Of a stretch of DNA of 64,000 bases, positions 12,601-24,140 are shown piece after piece. Numbering within the stretch: position 1 is the stretch's first letter; each line of letters begins with the position of its first letter. Position numbers and translations under genes: made by a program. Under the pieces are notes generated by a model, which was given only the letters and a program-made list of their open reading frames with translations, was not told the origin of the DNA and did no database searches. Location of the stretch: assembly GCF_050947875.1 (NCBI RefSeq), contig NW_027460412.1:558001-622000 (forward strand), in the 5' to 3' direction. This DNA comes from Dermacentor variabilis. Its lineage: Eukaryota; Arthropoda; Arachnida; Ixodida; Ixodidae.

Positions 12601-15600
12601 TCGTTTGGTAGAAATCCACGTGCGCGTTCTCGCAAAAGCACCATTTGCACGCATATCTTGTGGTTTTGCAGAAAGCAACGTCCGCGTCTACCAAAGATGC
12701 ATGTGCATGCTTAACAAGTGGTTTGGCACAAATCAATGCGCGGGTGCTAAAAAGAGCAGCATGGGCGTGTTTAGCACGTCGTTTGCTAGAAATCTACGTG
12801 CGCGTTCTGCCAAAAGCACCACTTGCATGCATATCTTGTGGTTTTGCAGAAAACAACTTCCGCGTCTACCAAAAGATGCATGTGCATGCTTAACAAGTTG
12901 TTTGGCACAAATCCATGCGCGGGTGCTAAAAAGAGCAGCATGGGCGTGCTTAGCACGTCGTTTGGTAGAAATCTACGTGCGCGTTCTGCCAAAAGCACCA
13001 TTTGCATGCATATCTTGTGGATTTGCAGAAAAGAACGTCCGCGTCTACCAAAAGATGCATGTGCATGCTTAACAAGTGGTTTGGCACAAATCCATGCGCG
13101 GGTGATAAAAAGAGCAGCATGGGCGTGCTTAGCACTTCATTTGGTAGAAATCCACGTGCACGTTCTGCGAAAAGCACATTTGCATGCATAACTTGTGGTT
13201 TTGCAAACAACGTCCGCGTCTACCAAAAGATGCATGTGCATGCTTAACAAGTTGTTTGGCCCAAATCCATGCGCGGGTGCTAAAAAGAGCAGCATGGGCG
13301 TTCTTAGAACGTCGTATGGTAGAAATCCACGTGCGCGTTCTGCCAAAAGCACTATTTGCATGCATACCTTGTGGTTTTGCAGAAAACAATGTCCGCGTCT
13401 ACCACAAGATGCATGTGCACGCTTAACAAGTGGTTTGGCACAAATCCATGCGCGGGTGTTAAAAAGAGCAGCATGGGCGTGCTTAGCACGTCGTTTGGTA
13501 GAAATCCACGTGCGCGTTCTGCCAAAAGCACCATTTGCATGCATATATTCGGGTTTTGCAGAAAACAACGTCCGCGTCTACCAAAAGATGCATGTGCATG
13601 CTTAACAAGTGGTTTGGCACAAATCCTTGCACGGGTGCTAGAAAGAGCAGCATGGGCGTGCTTAGCACGTCGTTTGGTAGAAATCCACGTGCGCCTTCTC
13701 CCAAAAGCACCATTTGCATGCATATCTTGTGGTTTTGCAGAAAGCAACGTCCGCGTCTACCAAAGATGCATGTGCATGCTTAACAAGTGGTTTGGCACAA
13801 ATCAATGCTCGGGTGCTAAAAAGAGCAGCATGGGCGTGTTTAGCACGTCGTTTGCTAGAAATCTACTTGCGCGCCCTGTCAAAAGCACCGTTTGCATGCA
13901 TACCTTGTGGTTTTGCAGAAAACAATGTCCGCGTCTACCAAAAGATATATGTGCATGCTTAACAAGTGGTTTGGCACAAATTCATGCGCGGGTGCTAAAA
14001 AGAGCAGCATAGGCGTGCTTAGCACGTCGTTTGGTAGAAATCTACGTGCGCGTTCTGCCAAAAGCACCACTTGCATGCATAACTTGTGGTTTTGCAAACA
14101 ACGTCCGCGTCTACCAAAAGATGCATGTGCCTGCTTAACAAGTTGTTTGGCCCAAATCCATGCGCGGGTGCTAAAAAGAGCAGCATGGGCGTTCTTAGCC
14201 CGTCGTTTGGTAGAAATCTACGTGCGCGTTCTGCCAAAAGCACCATTTGCATGCATACCTTGTGATTTTGCAGATAACAACGTCCGCGTCTGCCAAAAGA
14301 TGCATGTGCATGCTTAACAAGTGGTTTGGCACAAATCCATGCGCGGGTGCTAAAAAGAGCAGCATGGGCATGCTTAGCACGTCGTTTGGTAGAAATCCAC
14401 GTGCGCGTTCTCGCAAAACCACCATTTGCACGCATATCTTGTGGTTTTGCAGAAAGCAACGTCCGCGTCTACCAAAGATGCATGTGCATGCTTAACAAGT
14501 GGTTTGGCACAAATCAATGCGCGGGTGCTAAAAAGAGCAGCATGGGCGTGTTTAGCACGTCGTTTGCTAGAAATCTACGTGCGCGTTCTGCCAAAAGCAC
14601 CACTTGCATGCATATCTTGTGGTTTTGCAGAAAACAACTTCCGCGTCTACCAAAAGATGCCTGTGCATGCTTAACAAGTTGTTTGGCACAAATCCATGCG
14701 CGGGTGCTAAAAAGAGCAGCATGGGCGTGCTTAGCACGTCGTTTGGTCGAAATCTACGTGCGCGTTCTGCCAAAAGCACCATTTGCATGCATATCTTGTG
14801 GATTTACAGAAAAGAACGTCCGCGTCTACCAAAAGATGCATGTGCATGCTTCACAAGTGGTTTGGCACAAATCCATGCGCGGGTGCTAAAAAGAGCAGCA
14901 TGGGCGTGCTTAGCACGTCATTTGGTAGAAATCCACGTGCCCGTTCTGCGAAAAGCACATTTGCATGCATAACTTGTGGTTTTGCAAACAACGTCCGCGT
15001 CTACCAAAAGATGCATGTGCATGCTTAACAAGTTGTTTGGCCCAAATCCATGCGCGGGTGCTAAAAAGAGCAGCATGGGCGTTCTTAGCACGTCGTATGG
15101 TAGAAATCCACGTGCGCGTTCTGCCAAAAGCACTATTTGCATGCATACCTTGTGGTTTTGCAGAAAACAATGTCCGCGTCTACCACAAGATGCATGTGCA
15201 CGCTTAACAAGTGGTTTGGCACAAATCCATGCGCGGGTGCTAAAAAGAGCAGCATGGGCGTGCTTAGCACGTCGTTTGGTAGAAATCCACGTGCGCGTTC
15301 TGCCAAAAGCACCATTTGCATGCATATATTCGGGTTTTGCAGAAAACAACGTCCGCGTCTACCAAAAGATGCATGTGCATGCTTAACAAGTGGTTTGGCA
15401 CAAATCCTTGCACGGGTGCTAGAAAGAGCAGCATGGGCGTGCTTAGCACGTCGTTTGGTAGAAATCCACGTGCGCCTTCTCCCAAAAGCACCATTTGCAT
15501 GCATATCTTGTGGTTTTGCAGAAAGCAACGTCCGCGTCTACCAAAGATGCATGTGCATGCTTAACAAGTGGTTTGGCACAAATCAATGCTCGGGTGCTAA

Positions 15601-15800
15601 AAAGAGCAGCATGGGCGTGTTTAGCACGTCGTTTGCTAGAAATCTACTTGCGCGCCCTGCCAAAAGCACCATTTGCATGCATACCTTGTGGTTTTGCAGA
15701 AAACAATGTCCGCGTCTACCAAAAGATATATGTGCATGCTTAACAAGTGGTTTGGCACAAATCCATGCGCGGGTGCTAAAAAGAGCAGCATAGGCGTGCT
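12238..15800. repeat. 1781-bp (10-unit) tandem higher-order repeat
   Basis: About 12238-14018 and 14019-15799 are consecutive near-identical ten-unit blocks: 12466 with 14247, 13137 with 14918, 13356 with 15137, 13892 with 15673. The same material also matches about 7.96-9.0 kb at an offset of 5174 bp, and about 8.6-9.3 kb matches 15.58-16.3 kb at an offset of 6955 bp. The block is therefore part of a family of amplified segments, not a single event. Confidence 0.8.
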
Positions 15801-17990
15801 TAGCACGTCGTTTGGTAGAAATCAACGTGCGCGTTCTGCCAAAAGCACCATTTGCATGCACATCTTGTGGTTTTGCAGAAAAGAACGTCCGCGTCTACCA
15901 AAGATGCATGTGCATGCTTAACAAGTGGTTTGGCACAAATCCATGCGCGGGTGCAAAAAAGAGCACCATGGGCGTGCTTGGCACGTCATTTGGAAGAAAT
16001 CCACGTGCCCGTTCTGCCAAAAGCACCATTTGCATGCATATCTTGTGGTTTTGCAGGAAACAACGTCCGCGTGTACCAAAAGATGCATGTGCACGCTTAA
16101 CAAGTGGTTTGGCACAAATCCATGCGCGGGTGCTAAAAAGAGCAGCATAGGCGTGCTTAGCACGTCGTTTGGTAGAAATCAACGTGCGCGTTCTGCCAAA
16201 AGCACCATTTGCATGCACATCTTGTGGTTTTGCAGGAAAGAACGTCCGCGTCTACCAAAGATGCATGTGCATGCTTAACAAGTTGTTTGCCACAAATCCA
16301 TGCGCTGGTGCTAAAAAGAGCAGCATGGGCGTGCTTAGCACGTCGTTTGGTAGAAATCCACTCGCGCGCTCTGCCAAAAGCACCATTTGCATGCATATAT
16401 TCGGGTTTTGCAGAAAACAACGTCCGCGTCTACCAAAAGATGCATGTGCATGCTTAACAAGTGGTTTGGCACAAATCCTTGCACGGGTGCTAGAAAGAGC
16501 AGCATGGGCGTGCTTAGCACGTCGTTTGGTAGAAATCCACGTGCGCGTTCTGCCAAAAGCACCATTTGCATGCAAATCTTGTGGTTTTGCAGAAAAGAAC
16601 GTCCGCGTCTACCAAAGATGCATGTGCATGCTTAACAAGTGGTTTGGCACAAATCCATGCGCGGGTGCAAAAAAGAGCACCATGGGCGTGCTTGGCACGT
16701 CGTTTGGCAGAAATCCACGTGCGCGTTCTGCCAAAACCGCCATTTGCATGCACTCCTTGTGGTTTTGCACAAAACAACGTCCGCGTCTACCAAAAGATGC
16801 ATGTGCATGCTTAACAAGTGGTTTGGCACAAATCCATGCACGGGTGCTAGAAAGAGCAGCATGGGAGTGCTTAGCACGTCGTTTGGTAGAAATCCACGTG
16901 CGCGTTCTGCCAAAAGCACCATTTGCATGCAAATCTTGTGGTTTTGCAGAAAACAACGTCCGCGTCTACCAAAGATGCATGTGCGTGCGTAGCAAGTGGT
17001 TTGGCACAAATCCATGCGCGGGTGCTAAAAAGAGCAGCATGGGCATGCTTAGCACGTCGTTTGGTAGAAATCCACGTGCGCGTTCTCGCAAAAGCACCAT
17101 TTGCACGCATATCTTGTGGTTTTGCAGAAAGCAACGTCCGCGTCTACCAAAGATGCATGTGCATGCTTAACAAGTGGTTTGGCACAAATCAATGCGCGGG
17201 TGCTAAAAAGAGCAGCATGGGCGTGTTTAGCACGTCGTTTGCTAGAAATCTACGTGCGCGTTCTGCCAAAAGCACCACTTGCATGCATATCTTGTGGTTT
17301 TGCAGAAAACAACTTCCGCGTCTACCAAAAGATGCATGTGCATGCTTAACAAGTTGTTTGGCACAAATCCATGCGCGGGTGCTAAAAAGAGCAGCATGGG
17401 CGTGCTTAGCACGTCGTTTGGTAGAAATCCACGTGCGCGTTCTGCCAAAAGCACCATTTGCATGCATATCTTGTGGTTTTGCAGAAAAGAACGTCCGCGT
17501 CTACCAAAAGATGCATGTGCATGCTTAACAAGTGGTTTGGCACAAATCCATGCGCGGGTGCTAAAAAGAGCAGCATAGCCGTGCATAGCGCGTCGTTTGG
17601 TGGAATTCCACGTGCGCGTTCTGCCAAAAGCACCATTTGCATGCACATCTTTAGGCTTAGCAGAAAACAACGTCCGCGTCTACCAAAAGATGCATGTGCA
17701 TGCTTAACAAGTGGTTAAGCACCAATCCGTGCGCGGGTGCTAAAAAGAGCAGCATGGGCGTGCTTAGCACGTCATTTGTTAGAAATCCACGTGCGCGTTC
17801 TGCCAAAAGAACCATTTGCATGCATACCTTGTGGTTTTGGAGAAAACAACGTCCGCGTCTACCAAAACATGCATGTGCATGCTTAACAAGTGTTTTGGCA
17901 CAAATCCATGCGCGGGTGCTAAAAAGAGCAGCATGGGCGTGCTTAGCACGTCGTTTGGTAGAAATCCACGTGCGCGTTCTGCCAAAAGCA

Positions 17991-18443
17991 GAGTCGGCAC
18001 ATATCTTCGACAAACAATGCGACGCTTTCGTCCGGCCGCTGTGCTCTCGCCTAAATTGCAGATTCAGCTCGGTATTTGCTATTAAGGCTATCGTATGTGC
18101 TGATTAGCTGGCGTCGGAAGTCATCCCATGTCGATAAGGCCGCCTCACGGTTCTCAAACCATGTCCGCGCATAGTTCTCGTGGGAAAAGTAGGCGCTGCA
18201 TAGCTTGCGCTCTGGAGTCCAGCCGTTGAATTCTGCAACACGCTCAAAGTGATCGAGCCAGTCCTCTACATCCTCAATGGTGTCCCCATGGAAGGACGTT
18301 GGCATTCGTGGCTGAATGAGGACGACGTCAGTCGGCGTGGTCGAGGAAGATGGAACCGATGTATTCAACTTTCTGATTTGATTGCGTAGAGGCTCGTGCT
18401 CAGGCGGCAGTCCTTGTAGTCGGCAGCTTGTCCGTACCTGCAC
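17991..18443 (-). pseudogene. Ty3/gypsy gag fragment truncated by the satellite
   Basis: A minus-strand open frame of 130 codons (18443 to 18051) reads as a retrotransposon Gag core. It has a WLDHFERVAEFNGW-like segment, then ARTWFENRE, then a WDDFRRQLISTY motif, the retrotrans_gag arrangement seen in arthropod Ty3/gypsy elements. A stop at 18051 follows RAESAI, and weaker gag-like sequence continues to about 17991, where the satellite begins abruptly. No protease, RT or integrase follows, so only the 5' end of the element remains. The candidate LTR lies just upstream on the same strand. The family is certain at superfamily level only. Confidence 0.75.
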
Positions 18444-18534
18444 AGTAGTCAGCTTGACCGGACTTCGTACTGGGCTTGTAGACGGTGTTCGATCTGGGAG
18501 TGGTAGAACGTACCCCGCACTTCCACCAGAAAAA

Positions 18535-18777
18535 TGTAACGTAGATTGGAGACGGAGTCTTGCAAAATATATGCTTCTCTTTAATAGGGGGCCAGAACAA
18601 GAGCGTGCAGCTTACGCACTTCATCGTCTTTCGTGGCGCCAACCTTTGCGCGCGCCGTTCTGCGGTGCGGGAGCCCCACATCTTTGTGTCAATATGCACA
18701 AATTGCACGCAGGATTGACGTCGACTCGGGGTGAAGGTCACTTTCCAAGTTCTACCTGGTGTTGTCTACAGGCAACA
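18535..18777 (-). mobile_element. Candidate LTR of the truncated gypsy element
   Basis: Read on the minus strand, this 243-bp interval begins TGTTGCC and ends GTTACA, the TG...CA ends expected of an LTR. It lies immediately 5' of the gag fragment. Six bases downstream (18513-18528, minus) is TGGTGGAAGTGCGGGG, which begins TGG as a tRNA primer binding site does. An AT-rich stretch with ctattaaagag could hold the promoter or polyadenylation signal. No second LTR is available for comparison, so the ends are inferred. Confidence 0.5.
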
Positions 18778-19950
18778 AACGCACTGCTGAAGAAGCTTAC
18801 ACAAACATTTTTCATTTTCCTTCACTGTCTTTAGTCTCTGTGTATTTTCTACATTTCCACCAAACCTAAATGTTTTCCTTAGGGTTTTTCATGTTTCATC
18901 CCCAAGAGTTAATGCTCATTACAGTGTTGAAGATGTTTGCATGCTTTTTTCTTCTATGCACCGCACTTAAAGAAGAGCCATCCTGTCAGCCACCTAGATC
19001 TAATCCTTTTGCTGAACTACATATTGGAGCCCAATGACGAGAAAGACTTCTCTAGCATACCTGAAGGTCATGAAGAAGTACAACAGGATTTCCAGCTGCG
19101 TGAGATACTTGAAGACATGATTTTTTTCCAGACAAGATTCGAAACATGAGTTCCAAATTTATTAGCTTTCTTTTACCATTTTTATAAGGTTATTGAGTAA
19201 AAGCATCTTCATCTTCAATTACTGACTGAATTCATCTTTGATAGTAGCAACATTCTTGTATCATATAGCGTGTGTTGATGTTGGGCAGTGCTTGCACAAT
19301 AACAGCCTTTAGGGAGTTTTCATCTATGTGTAGCTCTTCGTTAGTCTCCTTCCCAGTAACCCGCGCCATACATAGTGGCATGCAGATTGAAGTATTTGGA
19401 ACTAGGGATGCTACATCGAGGTTGATGTGGCTTCAAAAATTTACCACCGGACACTCATGAACCATGCAGGTGTTGTGGAAGCAAATAAATTATATAGGGT
19501 GGTGCCTAATGACATTGTGCTGAAAAAGCTTTACTATGTCACCCGGAGCTGCTTGGCTAAGGCCATAATCGGCTTTTGAGGGTTCTCACTCGTATCACCC
19601 CCTACCTCCCGGAGGAACTCAACCACTGGAATGGCACCTTGCCACGGGCATCAGTTATTTCTTTTTTGTCACAGATGATTATTAGACACGATTTCTTGTC
19701 TCACCCTGAAAACAATGTGGTTCATGACATTTCAAGAAGGTGGTGATCTCCAAGTTACTGTGGTCAGTGTGTAAGGCGACTAGCCCAACATCAAGTTCCA
19801 TCTCGTGCATGAGGCAGAATGATGCTATTTCCAAATAAATTTGCTAAATAGGTCACAGAGGTGATTGTGAAGGTGAAGTCAAGCGCTTATAGATTGAGAA
19901 TGTTAATGGTTGAGGAGATTCAAAGCCGCATCCTCAAATACTTTGCGCAG
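18778..19950. other. Unassigned sequence
   Basis: AT-rich sequence with only short open frames (the longest about 70 codons at 18937-19149). I recognise no protein domain, RNA gene or tandem repeat. It may be decayed transposon sequence belonging to the gypsy relic that follows, but nothing readable supports that. Confidence 0.5.
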
Positions 19951-22330
19951 CTTGCATGACAATGTTGAAGCTCAAGCCTGTGTCCTTTGGACTAATATTT
20001 CACTGTTTTGTATGGCTACTTTTATAGAAGACGAAAGCCAAACTTCTCCAGGTTTAGGATTGGTTTTACGACAGCTATGACAGAGCCAACTTCTGGGTGC
20101 ACGCTTATGGTAGTGGTGACAAAGCCATCAGGAGCACTCCACACTTTTATGGATTACACAAAAACTGAACAAGCAAGTTCTATGAGCATCATATCCAATT
20201 CCTGCAGTAGAGCATACCCTTCAGATACTACGAGTCACAGCTTGGTGTATGAAAAATGTATGCCCTAATTCAGGGTTTTGGCAAATCCCTGAGAAATGAC
20301 GGAAAGTTCTTGACCACCTTTACAGCACCATTCCGTTGGTTTCGCTTTAACTGCTCATGCGATTTGGTATCTGGCGTGCCCCAGATCAAATACAATGGTA
20401 TATGAATGATATTCATCCAGAACTTGTATGTGTTGCTTGTCATACGGTCGAAGTTATCAGTTGGTGCTCAACTAAACAGCAACACAACGAACTCTGCAGT
20501 ACATTTGAGGGCGCCCACTGTGCAAGAGCTGCCATCCACAAAGAGAAATGTAAGTTTGGCATCACAATAATATCCTACTTGGGGCATATCATCAACGAAA
20601 ACAAGCTCAAAGCTGTCACAGACATGCCAAGACTATCCTCCAGAACTACAGCTGCTAATGGGCATGACCACCTATCAAGGTTTATTCGCTCCTAACATGA
20701 CAAACACTACACCCATTGTCCAGCATGCTGTTTTCAAAGCACGGTTTATCTGGAACCCACACAGGTTCAAGAATTCTCAAAATGGAAAAAAATACTTTCT
20801 TCAGATCCAGTGCTTGGCATGTGCTCCTCAAAATGAGAAACCAACTGCTAATCACAGCCGATGCTTTGTGCTGTGGTCTTGTTGCAGTGCTCAGCCTGCA
20901 AGCAAGATGATGGGCAACATGTTACTAGATACGTCTCAAGATATTTTGCAGAGACAGAATGCCTGGCTATGCCTAGATATAAAAAGAAGTGCTTTCTTTC
21001 TTGCAAGCTTGAGATAAATTCTATAAATGGGGCAACAATCTGTTTCCCAAATCATAAAATGCATACATGATCGATACATTATGAGGCATAATGTACATCT
21101 TAGGCAAAGACTTTCCCGCAGCTGATACACTGTCAAGTTCTCATGTGAAGGAGAGTAACAGGCACCAGAAGGGTCTACCAAGATTGAAGGCTATGCATGC
21201 TGCCTCTCCCCACCTTCTTTACAAGAACTGAAGAAAGAACAAGCGCTAGATTAATGCTGCTGCCAACTTCGCATCTTCACTCGAAAGAGCTGGACAAGGT
21301 GTTGCAAAGTCTGAAAGAATTCTGGCTTCACAAGGACGATGTAGTCCAAGACATGTTGATATTTCGGCAACAAAACCATCACGCCCAAGAAGCTACAGGA
21401 GCTTACCCACCCAGCGCTTCTCACTTGAAGGCCACTTTGGAATCAATAAATGCCTAGCAAGACGACAAAGTACTGCATCATAAATACATACAAACAGCAA
21501 AAGTCTTCAAGTAACGTCATACATGCTAGCACCACAGGGCTAAGAGAAGGGTGACACTTCTGCAACTGGGATTCTGAGAAAAGCTGTTACAGAAGTTCAC
21601 CATGGACATATCTTCCATTGGAGAGGCGCGGTGGCTCATCATCACAAAATACTAGTAAGGGTATCCTGAGCGAGTACTGGCTAGTTTGACAGGACCTGTG
21701 GTTGCGATTCAATGCCTCATTGTTTTCACAAGGCGTGCAATAGTGTAGTGGTCGTGAACCGCAACAAACTGTAGCTTGCAAAAGGGCGCAGCTCGCTGTT
21801 AGCAGAAGTCATAAGAATTCCAACAAATAGCATGCAGTCCACACTACCAACAGCGCAATGATCTCACAGAAGCCACTGTAAATTTATCCAAGGACTCCCT
21901 TGAGACGTCAGGTGTTGCCTACAATACACACGATTATAAACTGAGCCTTCTGAATAATAGCTCCTCGCTAGTGCAAATGCTTACGAGCCGAAGGCTTAGG
22001 ACTACGCTTCCAGCTACTGCAGACAGCTTCTTTCCACAACTCCCGGACCGGAGGAATATGAAAGTGCATAAGCAAAAGTGCTGGCAGTAACAGAAAACTT
22101 ACTCTGATGTTGGGCATGGCATGCAAGATATACCCAATTTGTATGCAGACATTAATGTCCGAGTAGTTGACCTGGAAAATGCAGGCACACTTCAGCAGCC
22201 AGGAGATAAGCCCAGGTCATAGTGGATAGACACGGACAAAAGGACCATTCATCTCAAACAGGACACAACCAGTGCCACTGCCTCTGGCTCAAGGGTTCGA
22301 TGGAAGTTTGTCTAGTCAGGCATGGAAACG
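19950..22330 (+). pseudogene. Decayed Ty3/gypsy pol relic (RT to integrase)
   Basis: Plus-strand pieces in shifting frames follow the order of gypsy pol. Around 20100 is an RT segment (VVVTKPSGALHTFMDYT). At 20540-20600 is NKEKCKFG-like sequence followed by YLGHIINEN. At 20658 is MGMTTYQGLFAPNMTN, the RT connection region. Around 21100 comes a GKDFPAADTLS-like stretch as found after RNase H. At 21420 is HFGINKCLAR, an integrase zinc-domain-like string, and near 21990 is SRRLRTTLPAT, as in the integrase C-terminus. Every segment is broken by stops and frameshifts, and no LTRs were found. This is a different lineage from the minus-strand gypsy element at 37.7-43.6 kb. Confidence 0.65.
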
Positions 22331-22337
22331 AAAAAAA

Positions 22338-22571
22338 AACGTGATCTAAGAAATAATAGTCACACGACTATTATTTGCCAAGCATGCGCAGGAACATAGT
22401 CACAAGATTGACTGGGACAATGCCACTGTTGTTGCCAAAGAAAAGAACATGTCATCCCGGCGGCTGCTAGAATCGCTAATCATTCAATCGACGCCAGCTA
22501 AGCTGAACCGGACACCAGGGACTATGCCTGCCGTTTACGCATGTTTGTTACGTCACGTGCTGGCTACATAA
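22338..22571 (+). pseudogene. Penelope-like element, C-terminal tail
   Basis: An open stretch from about 22383 reads HAQEHSHKIDWDNATVV, then SSRRLLESLIIQST, then LNRTPGTMPAVYA, ending at TAA 22569-22571. The H...DWD, R.LLES..IQ and LNR.....P.VY pattern is the region after the GIY-YIG endonuclease in Penelope-like retroelements. A weaker upstream match (KRDLRNNSHTT, other frame) suggests a frameshift near 22380. The reverse transcriptase part is missing. The fragment directly follows the gypsy relic, so one element probably inserted into the other. Confidence 0.6.
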
Positions 22572-23164
22572 GTGACGACGATTTCCTGTCCAACTCAGTG
22601 AACAACGAACCCGTATGCAGTTCCGAAACGTCGGGTTATACATCAGACTTGATCAGTGACCGTGAACCCCCCTTCATGCCTCTGGCTAAGGGAGAACACA
22701 AGCAGCCACAAGACTTACCGAAGAGGTTCCGTTTTGTAGAGATCCTGGGCATCAACACCATAGAAGGGGACAATGCATAACACCAACTAAGCAGTACACA
22801 ACATGACCCTTTTTATACAGTGAAGGATGTGCTACAAGGATGCTCGTACTACTGTAAGGCTAATGTGTATGCTTGTAGAAAATGATCATAATAAAAAACT
22901 CGCCTCTTGCCTTGTGCTCAATGTTGAGGCTACCATTCTGAATCACAATTACTTTACCGACCCAGCTAACAGTTTGCCAAATCTCAAAGAGGTTTTAATA
23001 AGCATCTTGTCTCGACTACCCGAAATGCCAGTCTGTGTAGTAGTGTTACACAGTGTTGGGTTCAAATCTGCCATAATCATGAATACGAATGAACTTGCCC
23101 ACATTTCAGTTATTCTGCAAAAGTATTTGGCATCACTTCGTTGATTCTATATGCACTGAGGCAA
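22572..23164. other. Unassigned, with a 105-codon ORF
   Basis: A plus-strand ORF at 22827-23144 encodes 105 residues with a Leu/Val-rich middle (NLKEVLISILSRLPEMPVCVVVLHSVGF). I do not recognise the family and there is no clear promoter or splice context. Another short frame at 22541-22780 overlaps the Penelope tail. Either may be a decayed transposon or chance. Confidence 0.35.
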
Positions 23165-23177
23165 TCACAGCTTTGAA

Positions 23178-24117
23178 GTGCATTTAGGTCGTACTGAAGA
23201 TGTGTTCGGATTCCAGATTAATAAGAATATAGCTGGTAACGTAGAGGACCTCTATAGCATTAACGAGAGGGTGGCAGGTCTCGCTGTGACACTTAATAAG
23301 AGGTACAAATTGAAGGTCGTACAGGTCTACGCCCCTACATCCAGTCATGATGACCAGGAAGTCGAAAGTTTCTATGAAGACGTGGAATCGGCGATGGGTA
23401 AAGTCAAAGCAAAATACACTATACTATGGGCGACTTCAATGCCAAGGTAGGCAAGAAGCAGGATGAAGACAAGTCAGTGGGGGAATATGGCATAGGCACT
23501 AGGAATAGCAGGGGAGAGTTACTAGTAGAGATAACGGAACAGAATAATATGCTAATAATGAATACCTTTTTCCGCAAGCGGGATAGCCGAAAGTGGACGT
23601 GGAGGAGCCCGAACGGCGAGACTAGAAATGAAATTGACTTTATACTCTGCGCAAACCCTGGTATCATACAAGATGTGGACGTGCTCGGCAAGGTGCGGTG
23701 CAGCGACGGTAGGATGGTAAGAGTTCAAATTAGCCTAGACTTGAGGAGGGAACAGAAGAAACTGGTACATAAGAAGCCAATCAATGAGCGCAAAGAGGGA
23801 AAATAGAGGAATTCCAGATGAAGCTGCAGAACAGGTATTCGGCTTTAACTCAGGAAGAGGACCCTAGTGTTGAAGCAATAAACGACAATCTTATGGGCAT
23901 CATTAAGGAGTGTGCAAGAGAAGTCCGTGGTAACCTCGTTAGAGAGGATACCGGTAAGCTATCGCAGGAGACGAAGGATCTGATTGAGAAACGCCAATGT
24001 ATGAAAGCCTCTAACCCTACAGCTAGAATAGAACTGGCAGAACTTTCCAACTTCATCAACAAGCGTAAGATAGCTGACATAAGGAAGTATAGTATGATAG
24101 AATTGAGCATGCTCTAA
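23178..24117 (+). pseudogene. RTE LINE endonuclease domain remnant
   Basis: The apurinic/apyrimidinic-type endonuclease half of the RTE protein, which nicks target DNA to prime reverse transcription. It lacks the N-terminus with the catalytic Glu. It retains QVYAPTSSHDDQEVESFYED and the GDFNAKVG motif (near 23427), then RKWTWRSPNGETRNEIDF with the conserved Asp, and ends with CSDGRMV where SDH is expected, so the catalytic His is lost. The frame shifts near 23430 and again near 23800. A linker with charged helices follows (23818-24117, 99 codons). Confidence 0.8.
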
Positions 24118-24140
24118 GGAATGGAGGCAAGCTAAAGGTA

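Larger units (their letters stand above)
1..17990. repeat. 179-bp satellite array (about 100 units)
   Basis: A continuous head-to-tail tandem array that fills the first 18 kb and was already under way at position 1. The same words recur every 178-179 bp (for example at 685, 864, 1043 and 1222). Each unit splits into three diverged subunits of about 60 bp, beginning near tgcatgcttaacaagtggtt, ggcgtgcttagcacgtcgtt and tgcatgcatatcttgtggtt. Units differ by point changes and 1-bp indels such as ccaaaag versus ccaaag. Open frames of 60-330 codons occur on both strands, because a 179-bp unit shifts frame each period and few stops occur, so they are not treated as genes. The size and organisation are those of centromeric or heterochromatic satellites; that location is inference. 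Confidence 0.97.

Noticed and set aside
152..17170. Long ORFs (up to 333 codons) on both strands throughout the first 18 kb
   Set aside because: They are satellite read-through. The 179-bp unit is not a multiple of three and has few stops, so every frame on both strands opens periodically. There is no start, splice or domain signal.
1..17990. CRISPR array
   Set aside because: Repeats are contiguous with no unique spacers, and the genome is eukaryotic.
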